A stretch of DNA of 64,000 nucleotides from Bin16 sp965206315. Its GTDB lineage: Bacteria > Chloroflexota > Dehalococcoidia > Lucifugimonadales > Australimonadaceae. A program made the position numbers and the translations under genes. The stretch is taken from assembly GCA_965206315.1 (NCBI GenBank), contig OZ242210.1, positions 1 to 64,000 of the forward strand, written 5' to 3'. The notes beneath the pieces were generated by a model. That model worked only from the letters and a program-made list of their open reading frames with translations, was not told where the DNA came from and searched no databases. Below, one piece after another: positions 6,917 through 15,024 of this stretch (the stretch's first letter is position 1; every line of letters begins with the position of its first letter).

Positions 6917-8449
6917 ATGTGGGAAGCAAGCATCAGTGCGGCTCAACACCTGTTCAGCCCAGGCCCGCTCATCGCATTCGCGATCATCACGCCCATCGCG
7001 CTCTTCAACGGTGTGATGATCGCGGGCGGCGTGCCCGTCTTCATCCTGCTGCTCAGCTTCGCCGCTCAGCTTGATCCCTTCATAGCACTCCCGGCAGCCG
7101 TCTTCTACGCCGCCGCCAACGACGCGACGGAGCCCATACCGTCCATCCTCATCGGCGTGCCCGGCTCGCGAGGCTCCCAGGCGACCATCATCGACGGTTA
7201 CCCGATGTCTCGGCAGGGGCGCGCGGGCGAGGCGCTCGGCGCGGTCTACGTCTCATCCCTCATCGGCGGCATCCTCGGGGCGGCGATGCTGATGGCCGTC
7301 CTGCCCATCGCGCGCGAACTGCTCAAACTGTTCGGGGCTGCCGAGTTCTTCCTCCTCTCGCTCCTCGGCATCGCCACGGTCGCGCTGCTCAGCTCCGGCG
7401 CGATGGTGAAGGGCTTGCTGACTGCAGCGTTCGGACTTGCCATAGCCCTCATCGGTTTCTCCCCTATCGGCGGAGTGGTACGCGCGAACATGGGCATCGG
7501 CTATCTGTGGGACGGGCTCCCTCTGGTGCCGGTGCTCCTGGGCGTATTCGCTATACCGGAGCTGGCCAACCTCGTTGTCAGCAACACGACCATAGCGACC
7601 GAACGGCTGGACGAGGTGCTCTCGGGCTCCGGCGAGGGCGTGAAGAAGGGCATGAGGCAAGCGACGCACCACAAGTGGCTCATCACGCGGTCGTCCCTCA
7701 TCGGTGCGTTCGTCGGCATGATGCCCGGCCTTGGCGCGGTCCCCGCTCATTGGATCGCTTACGCCCAGGCGCGGCAGACCGAGTCGGGCGCCACCGAATC
7801 GTTCGGCACAGGCGACATAAGGGGCGTGATAGCGCCGGAGGCGTCGAACAATGCGATCGACGGCGGAGTTCTGGTGCCGACGCTCTTCTTTTCGATCCCG
7901 GGGAGCCCGAACATGGCGCTCATCCTCGCCATGCTCATCCTGGTCGGCATCCAGCCCGGCCCGCCGATGCTGAACCAGCACCTGGACCTGACCGTTGCGC
8001 TCGTCTGGTCGATCGTGCTCGCCAACATCATCGTGGTGCCCATCGTGCTGAGGTTCGCGCCGCTCATCGCCCGCGTCACCGTGATACCGCCCAACATCCT
8101 CTTCCCGCTGGTGATGGCCATCATCGTCATAGGCGTCTACCAGAGTTCGCAGTCGGTAGGCGACCTCTGGCTGTTCGCCGGGGCAGGGGTGCTGGGTCTG
8201 TTCATGAAGGCATACGCCTGGCCACGCCCACCCATCGTGATCGCGATCGTGCTGGCCAATGAGGCGGAGAAGTGGCTCTGGATAGCGACCAACACCTACG
8301 GCTGGGAGATGTTCCTCCGATGGCAGTTCAACGCCATCCTGGCATTCGTCGTCATCGGCGCCATCGTAGGACTCCGCGTCCAGCGTAACGCGTCGCGCAT
8401 CCGGCAGGCGGAAGAGTCGAGTGAGCGCCTGGGAGAAGCAGCGCCATGA
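6917..8449 (+). CDS. tctA: Tripartite tricarboxylate transporter large permease (TctA)
   Basis: A 510-residue polytopic membrane protein with around twelve hydrophobic segments. TctA signatures include GVPGSRGSQATIIDGYPMSR at about residue 80, GMMPGLGAVPAHW at about 275 and LFFSIPGSPNMAL at about 325. The N-terminal PG loop normally seen in TctA is replaced by FNGVMIAGGVPV, a divergence worth noting. It carries the ion-coupled transport path of the system. The start ATG at 6917 is preceded by a modest GCGGAG. The stop overlaps the tctB start as ATGA. Confidence 0.9.
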   Translation: MWEASISAAQHLFSPGPLIAFAIITPIALFNGVMIAGGVPVFILLLSFAAQLDPFIALPAAVFYAAANDATEPIPSILIGVPGSRGSQATIIDGYPMSRQGRAGEALGAVYVSSLIGGILGAAMLMAVLPIARELLKLFGAAEFFLLSLLGIATVALLSSGAMVKGLLTAAFGLAIALIGFSPIGGVVRANMGIGYLWDGLPLVPVLLGVFAIPELANLVVSNTTIATERLDEVLSGSGEGVKKGMRQATHHKWLITRSSLIGAFVGMMPGLGAVPAHWIAYAQARQTESGATESFGTGDIRGVIAPEASNNAIDGGVLVPTLFFSIPGSPNMALILAMLILVGIQPGPPMLNQHLDLTVALVWSIVLANIIVVPIVLRFAPLIARVTVIPPNILFPLVMAIIVIGVYQSSQSVGDLWLFAGAGVLGLFMKAYAWPRPPIVIAIVLANEAEKWLWIATNTYGWEMFLRWQFNAILAFVVIGAIVGLRVQRNASRIRQAEESSERLGEAAP

Positions 8450-9087
8450 CGACGCCCGGCACGAATGAAGCAGCTGCCCCTCGCAGCCGCTTCACATCCC
8501 TGGAGTTCATCGGGGAGGTGGTCCTCCTTGTCGCGGTCGGCGCGTTCATGGTCTACATGTACTGGGACTCGTTGCCGGAAGACTCGGGAGCATTCGGATG
8601 GTTGCCCTGGAACTTGGACTGGGGCAGCGGCGCATGGCTGCTCCCACGCATCACCATCCTGTTCGCGATCCCGTTCTGGTTCTGGCGCGCTGTTTCGCTC
8701 TTCCAAGCGGGCGCGTCGAGCGCTGGCGGCCAGATCATGGACACCGGCTTCCTCGAGACGGATGACGATCCGGCCGTCGTGGCCCGGCGCTGGGTGCTCC
8801 TTATCGGCTCGACAGCCGCGCTGCTCGTGGGTGTCTGGCTGTTCGGTTTCCACATCGCCGTACCGGTGTACACCATTCTCTACCTCGTCGTCTTCGGCAA
8901 GGTGAAGTGGTACTGGACCATCCTGCCTGCCGTCTTCTTCGAGATCATCATCGTCAGCATCTACGGCTACATCCTGCTCGCCGAGTGGGGCACGCCGGTA
9001 GCGCGGGACTGGCCGATCATCGGGGGCGTCTGGGACGCCGTCATCGACGCCTGGCACGGCTTCTACGAGGCCAATCTCGAGGCGTAG
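8446..9087 (+). CDS. tctB: Tripartite tricarboxylate transporter small permease (TctB)
   Basis: A 213-residue membrane protein with four predicted hydrophobic helices, at about residues 25-42, 64-85, 120-140 and 150-185, as expected for TctB. The loop between helices 2 and 3 is longer than usual, with an acidic ETDDDPAV stretch. The ATG overlaps the tctA stop (ATGA), indicating translational coupling. It is the small partner of the TctA permease; its detailed role in the complex is unclear in the family. Confidence 0.85.
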   Translation: MTTPGTNEAAAPRSRFTSLEFIGEVVLLVAVGAFMVYMYWDSLPEDSGAFGWLPWNLDWGSGAWLLPRITILFAIPFWFWRAVSLFQAGASSAGGQIMDTGFLETDDDPAVVARRWVLLIGSTAALLVGVWLFGFHIAVPVYTILYLVVFGKVKWYWTILPAVFFEIIIVSIYGYILLAEWGTPVARDWPIIGGVWDAVIDAWHGFYEANLEA

Positions 9088-9192
9088 TCGCCATGCACGT
9101 CAAAGTGCCTGCATGCCGCCGCTTCACGTGAGTAGTACAATCGGCGATAGCAAGCAACGTCCTGAGAAGAACGCACACAGGAGGAGCAAGCC

Positions 9193-10461
9193 ATGCTTTC
9201 CAGGGAGAACAACGACCTCATCACTCAAGTAGGTCCCGGTACGCCGATGGGCGAGGCCATGCGGCGGTACTGGATCCCGGCGCTCATGGACTTCGAACTG
9301 CCTGAGCCCGACTGCGACCCCGTTCGCGTGCGGCTCCTCGGCGAGGACCTCGTCGCGTTCCGCGACTCCAAGGGACGCGTCGGCCTGCTGCCGGACGCCT
9401 GCCCGCACCGGCGCGTCAGCCTCTACTTCGGCAGGAACGAGGAAGAGGGCCTGCGCTGCGTCTACCACGGCTGGAAGTTCGACGTGGACGGCGTGTGCGT
9501 GGACCAGCCCAACGAACCTGAGGAGAGCAACTTCAAGCACAAGGTCAAGACGCGCGCCTACAAGACGTGGGAAGGCGGCAACGTCATCTGGGCCTACATG
9601 GGTCCGTCCGACCAGGTCCCTCCAGCGCCCGCATTCGAGTGGACGACCGTTCCGGACTCGCACAGGGGCGTCACCAAGCTCATCCAGACGTGCAACTGGG
9701 TGCAGGCTGTCGAGGGCGGCATCGACACCTCTCATTCGTCCTTCCTGCACAACAACGACCTCTCCGACAAGACGCTGCTGCGTTCACGCTCGACTGCGCC
9801 GTACCTGGAGGTGGAGCAGACGGACTACGGCTACACCTACAGCTCCGTACGCCCGCTCTCCAGGGAGGAGGGCAACTACGTGCGGACGTACCACTACGTC
9901 CTCCCCTTCCACCAGCTCCGCGCCGGGCAGGTGGGGCGCAGCGGCGAGCCCGTCCAGCCTCGAAGCTCCGGCCACTGCTGGGTGCCGATAGACGACGAGA
10001 ACACGATGGTCTTCAACTGGACGTTCACCTGGGACGAGAACCCGCTGGCCGACAAGGACAGGCGCCTCGCCGGCACCGGAAACGAGTGGGACGTCGACGT
10101 CGACCGCACGACCTTCCGAACCGTCCGCAACAAGGGGAACGACTGGATGATCGACCGGCAGATGCAGCGCACGGAGAACTTCACGGGCATCGTCGGCGTC
10201 AACACCCAGGACCGCGCTCTGCAGGAGACGATGGGCACCATCGCCGACCGCAGCCAGGAGCACCTCGGCACGAGCGACCGCGCTATCATCGCGATGCGCA
10301 AGCTGCTCCAGGAAGCGATACGGGTCAACGAAGACGGCGGCACGCCGAAGGGCAGCCAGGGCGAATACATCGGCATCCGTGCCATCGACCGCATCCTTCC
10401 GGCCGACCAGCCGTGGTCCGTGCTCAAGCCGGACATGTACCCCGCAACGGCCGGACGCTGA
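9193..10461 (+). CDS. Rieske non-heme iron oxygenase, single-component-type oxygenase subunit
   Basis: A 422-residue oxygenase of the phthalate 4,5-dioxygenase / LigX-like type, recognised from MLSRENNDLITQVGPGTPMG at the N-terminus. The Rieske [2Fe-2S] ligands are Cys70, His72, Cys89 and His92 (CPHRR...CVYHGW). The mononuclear iron motif is DTSHSSFLH (Asp-x2-His-x4-His) after NWVQAVEGG. It would hydroxylate or demethylate an aromatic acid using a separate reductase, which is not encoded nearby. An AGGAGG lies just before ATG 9193. It follows the Tct transporter, so the imported acid may be its substrate; this is inference from position. Confidence 0.9.
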   Translation: MLSRENNDLITQVGPGTPMGEAMRRYWIPALMDFELPEPDCDPVRVRLLGEDLVAFRDSKGRVGLLPDACPHRRVSLYFGRNEEEGLRCVYHGWKFDVDGVCVDQPNEPEESNFKHKVKTRAYKTWEGGNVIWAYMGPSDQVPPAPAFEWTTVPDSHRGVTKLIQTCNWVQAVEGGIDTSHSSFLHNNDLSDKTLLRSRSTAPYLEVEQTDYGYTYSSVRPLSREEGNYVRTYHYVLPFHQLRAGQVGRSGEPVQPRSSGHCWVPIDDENTMVFNWTFTWDENPLADKDRRLAGTGNEWDVDVDRTTFRTVRNKGNDWMIDRQMQRTENFTGIVGVNTQDRALQETMGTIADRSQEHLGTSDRAIIAMRKLLQEAIRVNEDGGTPKGSQGEYIGIRAIDRILPADQPWSVLKPDMYPATAGR

Positions 10462-10496
10462 CAGCCGCGCCTCAAGGCGCACGAGAAGAGAACCGC

Positions 10497-10528
10497 TACG
10501 GCAGGGCTCGACGGTGAGCCCTGCCGTA
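10497..10528 (+). terminator. Perfect hairpin after the Rieske oxygenase gene
   Basis: A 13-base stem, TACGGCAGGGCTC at 10497-10509 with its exact complement at 10516-10528, closes a six-base loop. It starts 35 bases after the oxygenase stop. No T-run follows. It separates the oxygenase from the toxin-antitoxin genes. Confidence 0.6.
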
Positions 10529-10550
10529 TGCTATTGTCCGTACAACTGGT

Positions 10551-10598
10551 GCCGTACATTTCTGTACGGCAAAGGAGGTACGGCAGTGGCTGTACGGC
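10551..10598 (+). promoter_or_regulatory. Inverted/direct repeats, probable autoregulatory operator of the toxin-antitoxin pair
   Basis: GCCGTACA (10551-10558) and TGTACGGC (10563-10570) form a perfect inverted repeat with a four-base spacer. A further GTACGGCA lies at 10578-10585 and another TGTACGGC at 10591-10598, around the antitoxin start codon. Ribbon-helix-helix antitoxins normally bind short repeated palindromes in their own promoter, so this is a natural operator candidate. Confidence 0.55.
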
Positions 10599-10837
10599 TC
10601 GAAGTGCGACTGGACGAGAAGCGCCGCGCACAGCTCGAAGAGATAGCCGACAACAGGGGTGCATCTATCTCAGAGGTTGTACGCGCTCTCATAGACGACG
10701 CCTACGAAGAGATCCGGCGGGAGCGCATCAGGCGCGCAGTCGAGAGGCTCATCAACCTGAATGGGCCCACTCCTCCCGACCCTGAAACGCTCTCCCGCGA
10801 GCTGGAGGCCGCCCATGAACCCGGCGGCATTGATTGA
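10586..10837 (+). CDS. vapB: Ribbon-helix-helix antitoxin (VapB-like)
   Basis: An 83-residue protein. The N-terminal AVRLEVRLDEKRRAQLEEIA followed by SISEVVRALIDDAYEE is a classic ribbon-helix-helix (CopG/Arc) DNA-binding domain. The C-terminal 40 residues would wrap the toxin. The GTG at 10586 is chosen because GGAGG lies five to nine bases upstream. Its last 23 bases overlap the start of the PIN-domain toxin gene. It probably represses its own promoter through the GTACGGC repeats. Confidence 0.8.
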   Translation: MAVRLEVRLDEKRRAQLEEIADNRGASISEVVRALIDDAYEEIRRERIRRAVERLINLNGPTPPDPETLSRELEAAHEPGGID

Positions 10838-11261
10838 CGCCAACATCCCCATCTATGCCTCCGGTGGCCAGCACCTGTTCAGAGAGCCTTGCGTTCGCGT
10901 CATGCAGATGGTCGTGGAATACCCCGATTCGTTCGTAACGACATCAGAAGTGATGCAGGAGATCCTGCATCACTATCGCGCACGCAGGCAGTGGCCGTTG
11001 ATGAGGCAGCTGTTCTACGAATTCAGCGAAGTCATGCATGGGCGCATCGAGCCGGTTCATGCCGAGGACATCGTCCGTGCGGCGGCGTTCGCCGATGACC
11101 ATTCAGGCGTTGGCTCGAGAGATCTCGTGCATGCCGCTGTTGCGCTCCGGCTGGGCGTGTCGCGCATCATCTCCACGGACACGGACTTCGACCGCCTGCC
11201 CGTCGTAACGCGCCTGGCTCCAGAGCGCATCGACGAGTGGGCCGACGCCCTGACGGGGTAG
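10815..11261 (+). CDS. vapC: PIN-domain ribonuclease toxin (VapC-like)
   Basis: A 148-residue PIN domain. The acidic active-site residues are visible as Asp8 (ALIDAN), Glu45/Glu49 (TSEVMQE), Asp103 (SRDLVHAA) and Asp122/124 (STDTDFD). VapC toxins cleave tRNA or rRNA when freed from their antitoxin. The ATG at 10815 lies inside the end of the antitoxin gene, so the pair is translationally coupled. The gene ends 11 bases before the convergent MFS gene. Confidence 0.85.
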   Translation: MNPAALIDANIPIYASGGQHLFREPCVRVMQMVVEYPDSFVTTSEVMQEILHHYRARRQWPLMRQLFYEFSEVMHGRIEPVHAEDIVRAAAFADDHSGVGSRDLVHAAVALRLGVSRIISTDTDFDRLPVVTRLAPERIDEWADALTG

Positions 11262-11272
11262 CGTGTGCAGCA

Positions 11273-12547
11273 TTACGACTGCTTCGTCACCGGCTTGGCA
11301 AGCGCGAATGCAACGAACGCGATCCCGAATACGCCAGCGAATATGGTGAACGACAGGTCGTAGCTGCCCGTGATGTCCTTCACTATCCCCGCAAGTATCG
11401 GCCCCACCATGCTTACCCCCGCCATGATGGGCGCCGCGAAGCCTCGTATCGTCCCGAAAGACCTGCGCCCGAAGTAGTTCGCGAACATCATCCGGCTGAC
11501 CACTGTCCACACCCCCAGTGCAGACCCGAACGCGACACTGAACGCCACTGCCGTCGGGAACGAATCGACCGCTATCGCCAGCACCATCGCCGTGAGGTAG
11601 AAGAGCACCGACGTGAGCGCCAGGTAGCGCGTGTGCACGCGCTCCATCAGCAGTCCCCAGCCGAACACGGAGAGCGCCGCCACGGTCAGGTAGATCGTCA
11701 CCGCCATCGCCGCCGAGAACTGCGACAGCCCCTTGTCCTGCAGGCTCACGTTGATGTGCAGGTTCGTCGCGTTTACCGCCAGCACCACGGCGGCCTGCGC
11801 TACGATGAGCGCCCACAGCGTCACGGTCCGCTTCGCCTCCGCCAGGCTCCACAGCTCCTCGCCGGCATCTTCGGACACATCCCCGACCTGCACGTCGTGC
11901 GTGGGCCGGCGTCCGTCCGGCAGTAGCCCGTAGTCTTCGGGTCTGCGGCGCATGTAGGCGGCGCTCGGCAGCACGAGCGCGAGAACGGCGAAACCCGCAA
12001 GCGCGAGCCACGCCTCGCGCCATCCGAGCCATGTCATGACCGCCACTATCGGAAGCGGCATGATGAACTGTCCCGTCCGCTGCCCCACGCCCAGCAGGCC
12101 CACGACGCGGCCACGCTTCTGTACGAACCAGGACGCCAGCGCGACCATCGTCCCGAGTTGCGCGCCCGCCGCCGCTGTCCCGCGCGCCAGCCCGAAGAAC
12201 CCCCAGAAGTGCCAGACCTGCGTCATCGCGGCGAGGCCCACCATGCAGCCCACGATGATCATCCCCGCGGCCACGGTGACGCCACGCGCGCCGCGCCTGT
12301 CGAGTATCCGCCCCACCCACACTGAAGAGATGCCACCCAATCCGGACCCCAGCGCGAAACCGATGCTGATGGACGTCGCAGACCAGCCCAACTCGTCCTG
12401 CATAGGGCGAACGAACACCCCCACGATGGGCCCCTGCATCGGGACGCTCGCTGCGGCGTTCAGCATGCTCGCGGTCATGATGGCCCAGCCGTAGTAGACG
12501 CGAGGGAACGGCCAGAAGCGGGATATACGGGGCTGCTGCATCGTCAT
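11273..12547 (-). CDS. MFS transporter, monocarboxylate/oxalate-formate antiporter-like
   Basis: A 424-residue major facilitator with about twelve membrane segments. The N-terminal FPRVYYGWAIMTASML and the loop VGRILDRRGARG (MFS motif A) fit the MCT/OFA-like group that moves small organic acids. The start is uncertain: ATG 12547 or ATG 12541, neither with a strong ribosome site. It is divergent from the acyl-CoA dehydrogenase gene and may import a substrate for it. The substrate is not known. Confidence 0.8.
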   Translation of the reverse strand: MTMQQPRISRFWPFPRVYYGWAIMTASMLNAAASVPMQGPIVGVFVRPMQDELGWSATSISIGFALGSGLGGISSVWVGRILDRRGARGVTVAAGMIIVGCMVGLAAMTQVWHFWGFFGLARGTAAAGAQLGTMVALASWFVQKRGRVVGLLGVGQRTGQFIMPLPIVAVMTWLGWREAWLALAGFAVLALVLPSAAYMRRRPEDYGLLPDGRRPTHDVQVGDVSEDAGEELWSLAEAKRTVTLWALIVAQAAVVLAVNATNLHINVSLQDKGLSQFSAAMAVTIYLTVAALSVFGWGLLMERVHTRYLALTSVLFYLTAMVLAIAVDSFPTAVAFSVAFGSALGVWTVVSRMMFANYFGRRSFGTIRGFAAPIMAGVSMVGPILAGIVKDITGSYDLSFTIFAGVFGIAFVAFALAKPVTKQS

Positions 12548-12598
12548 GGGAGTGCACGCAACCCTACCATCCGCGCGCAGCCTGCGCCTGCGAACGGC

Positions 12599-12604
12599 TA
12601 TACT
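12599..12604 (+). promoter_or_regulatory. Likely -10 element (TATACTCC) for the acyl-CoA dehydrogenase gene
   Basis: TATACT ends 32 bases before the ATG at 12636, in the short gap between divergent genes. It matches five of six bases of the TATAAT box and belongs to the TAYACTC set seen upstream of other genes. No -35 consensus is present. Confidence 0.45.
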
Positions 12605-12635
12605 CCCCACGCTCACCCTCCGTTCCGAGGCGCTC

Positions 12636-13811
12636 ATGCAACTGTCCGAAGACCAGCGCACGCTCGTCGCCACTGTCCGCGATTTCGTGAAGCGGGAGGT
12701 CGTGCCTGCCGCGACCGAACTCGAACTCGCGGACGAGTACCCCCACGCCCTCGTAGCGCAGATGCGCGAACTCGGCTTCTTCGGCGCGACCATCCCGGAG
12801 GAGTACGGCGGCAGCGGCGTCGGCGCCGAAACCTACGCGCTGCTCATCGAGGAGCTGTCCAAGGGCTGGATGAGCCTCACCGGCGTCCTGAACACGCATC
12901 TCCTCGTCGCGCACATGATCGAGACGTTCGGCACGCCGGACCAGAAGGAGCGCTTCCTGCCCGTCATGGCGCAGGGCGAACGGCGCGCCGCCCTCTGCAT
13001 CACCGAACCCGACGCAGGCACGGACGTTGCCGCAGTCAAGACGAACGCTGTCCGCGACGGCGACGACTATGTCGTGAACGGGCGCAAGATGTTCATCACC
13101 AACGGCCGCTACGGCAGCATCTACGCCATCGTCTGCAAGACCGACCTGCACGCCGATCCTCCGCATCGCGGCATCAGCATCCTCCTCGGCGAGAAGGGCC
13201 CCGGCCTCGACGTCGTGCGCGACATCCCCAAGCTCGGCTATCGCGGCGTCGAGACCACGGAGGTCGCGTTCGAGGACTACCGGACCCCCGCAACGAACCT
13301 GCTCGGCGGGACGGAGGGCGAGGGTTTCAGGCACGTCATGGGCGGGCTGGAGCTGGGGCGCATCAACGTCGCGGCGAGGTCGGTCGGCGTGGCGCGCGCC
13401 GCGCTGGAGGCCGCGATGCAGTACGCGCAGCAGCGGCATACGTTCGGCAAGCCCATCGCCGAGCACCAGGCGATACAGCAGAAACTCGCCGACATGGCGA
13501 CGCAGGTGAAGGCCGCGCACCTGCTGGTGATGGACGCCGCCCGCAAGAAGGACCTCGGCCAGCGCGTCGACCTCGAAGCGGGCATGGCGAAGCTCTTCGC
13601 CAGCGAGACGTGCCTGAACGTCGCGACCGAGGCGATGCGCATCCACGGCGGCGTCGGCTACACGCAGGACCTCCCCATCGAGCGCTACTTCCGCGACGCC
13701 CCGCTCATGATCATCGGCGAGGGCACGAACGAGATACAGCGCCAGGTTATCGCGCGGAACCTCCTCCGCAACTACTCCTCCGGCGACTTCCTCTTCGAGG
13801 CCGGCCTGTGA
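12636..13811 (+). CDS. Acyl-CoA dehydrogenase
   Basis: A 391-residue FAD-dependent acyl-CoA dehydrogenase. It starts MQLSEDQRTLVATVRDFVKR. It has the ITEPDAGTD FAD/substrate region, and ends with the family signature RIHGGVGYTQDLPIERYFRD and EGTNEIQRQVIARNLL, where the catalytic base is the Glu of EGT. It introduces a 2,3-double bond into an acyl-CoA. The ATG at 12636 is preceded by CCGAGG. Its stop overlaps the CoA-transferase start, so the pair probably activates and oxidises one carboxylic acid. Confidence 0.92.
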   Translation: MQLSEDQRTLVATVRDFVKREVVPAATELELADEYPHALVAQMRELGFFGATIPEEYGGSGVGAETYALLIEELSKGWMSLTGVLNTHLLVAHMIETFGTPDQKERFLPVMAQGERRAALCITEPDAGTDVAAVKTNAVRDGDDYVVNGRKMFITNGRYGSIYAIVCKTDLHADPPHRGISILLGEKGPGLDVVRDIPKLGYRGVETTEVAFEDYRTPATNLLGGTEGEGFRHVMGGLELGRINVAARSVGVARAALEAAMQYAQQRHTFGKPIAEHQAIQQKLADMATQVKAAHLLVMDAARKKDLGQRVDLEAGMAKLFASETCLNVATEAMRIHGGVGYTQDLPIERYFRDAPLMIIGEGTNEIQRQVIARNLLRNYSSGDFLFEAGL

Positions 13812-15010
13812 GCATGCCGCTGGAAGACGTCCGTATCCTGGAGCTCACCTCCGTGCTCGGCGGGCCGCTCGCCGGGCGGCTGCTGGCCGATCTCGGCGCG
13901 GACGTCATCAAGATCGAGCAGCCCGGCTCCGGCGACGCCTCCCGCAAGCTCGGCCCCTACTTCCTCAACGGCGAGAGCGCCTACTTCCTCGGCTTCAACC
14001 GCAACAAGCGCAGCGTCACGCTCAATCTGCAGACCGACCTGGGGCGCGAGGCGTTCTATGCACTCGCCGCGAAGGCCGACGTGGTGCTGGACAACTTCCG
14101 GCCCGGGGTTCTCGAACGGCTACGTATCGATCACGAGACGCTCAGGAAGGTCAATCCGTCCATCATCTCCGCGTCGCTCTCCGGCTTCGGGCAGGACGGC
14201 CCCTACTCCGGACGCCCCGCGTTCGACGGCGTCGTGCAGGCCCTCGGCGGCGCCATGAGCGTGACCGGCAACCCGGGCGACGACCCCGTCTACATGGGCT
14301 TCCCGATGGGCGACGTGGGCGGCGGCTGGGGGCTCGCGTTCGGCGTGCTCGCCGCGCTCCATGAGCGCTCGCGCACGGGCGAAGGGAAGCGCGTGGACGT
14401 GAGCATGCTGGACATGCAGGTGTCGTTCCAGGCGCACCTCGCCGCGTTCTACCTCGCCTCCGGCGTCACCCCGGAACCCATCGGCTCCGGCCACCCGAGC
14501 AACATTCCGGCCAAGGCGTTCCGCGCCAAGGACGATAAGTGGGTGCAGGTCCACTGCAGCACAGAGCCGTTCTGGTTCAAGACCGCCGACATGATGGCCG
14601 CGACCGTCTCCGGCTTCGAGTCGCTGCCCGACGACCCGCGCTTCAAGACCGCCGACGGACGGATGAAGCACCGCGGTGAGTTGGAGGACCTGCTCGCAGA
14701 GGCCGTCCGCCAGAAGACGCAGGAGGAGTGGAAGCACCTGTTCGCAAAGTGGGACGTGCCCGGCGCGCCCATCAACGACATCGCGGACGTCTACCGGGAC
14801 CCGCAGGTGCTCCACCGCAACATGCTCGTGGAGATAGACCACCCGACGGCGGGGCGCATCCGCACGGGCGGCAACCCCATCAAGACCGGCCACGAGGAGC
14901 GCTTCACACCCCCGCCGACGCTCGGCCAGCACACCGTCGAGGTGCTGCAAGAGATCGCGGGCTACACGGACGCGCAGCTGGACGCCCTGCAGGCCGCGCA
15001 GGCGATCTAG
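13808..15010 (+). CDS. CaiB/BaiF family (class III) CoA-transferase
   Basis: A 400-residue class III CoA-transferase. Landmarks are MPLEDVRILELTSVLGGPLAG, LLADLGADVIKIEQP, FNRNKRSVTLNLQ, and the VDVSMLDMQ segment carrying the likely catalytic Asp. It moves CoA between carboxylic acids. The GTG at 13808 overlaps the dehydrogenase stop (GTGA) and has GAGG seven bases upstream; ATG 13814 is the alternative. Fused regulation with the acyl-CoA dehydrogenase and an MFS carrier on each side suggests uptake, CoA activation and dehydrogenation of one acid. Confidence 0.9.
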   Translation: MSMPLEDVRILELTSVLGGPLAGRLLADLGADVIKIEQPGSGDASRKLGPYFLNGESAYFLGFNRNKRSVTLNLQTDLGREAFYALAAKADVVLDNFRPGVLERLRIDHETLRKVNPSIISASLSGFGQDGPYSGRPAFDGVVQALGGAMSVTGNPGDDPVYMGFPMGDVGGGWGLAFGVLAALHERSRTGEGKRVDVSMLDMQVSFQAHLAAFYLASGVTPEPIGSGHPSNIPAKAFRAKDDKWVQVHCSTEPFWFKTADMMAATVSGFESLPDDPRFKTADGRMKHRGELEDLLAEAVRQKTQEEWKHLFAKWDVPGAPINDIADVYRDPQVLHRNMLVEIDHPTAGRIRTGGNPIKTGHEERFTPPPTLGQHTVEVLQEIAGYTDAQLDALQAAQAI

Positions 15011-15024
15011 GCCGGCGCAGCGTC

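Noticed and set aside
12546..12635. A longer N-terminus for the acyl-CoA dehydrogenase starting at 12546
   Set aside because: It would overlap the divergent MFS start and the TATACT element; MQLSEDQ at 12636 matches the usual start of the family.
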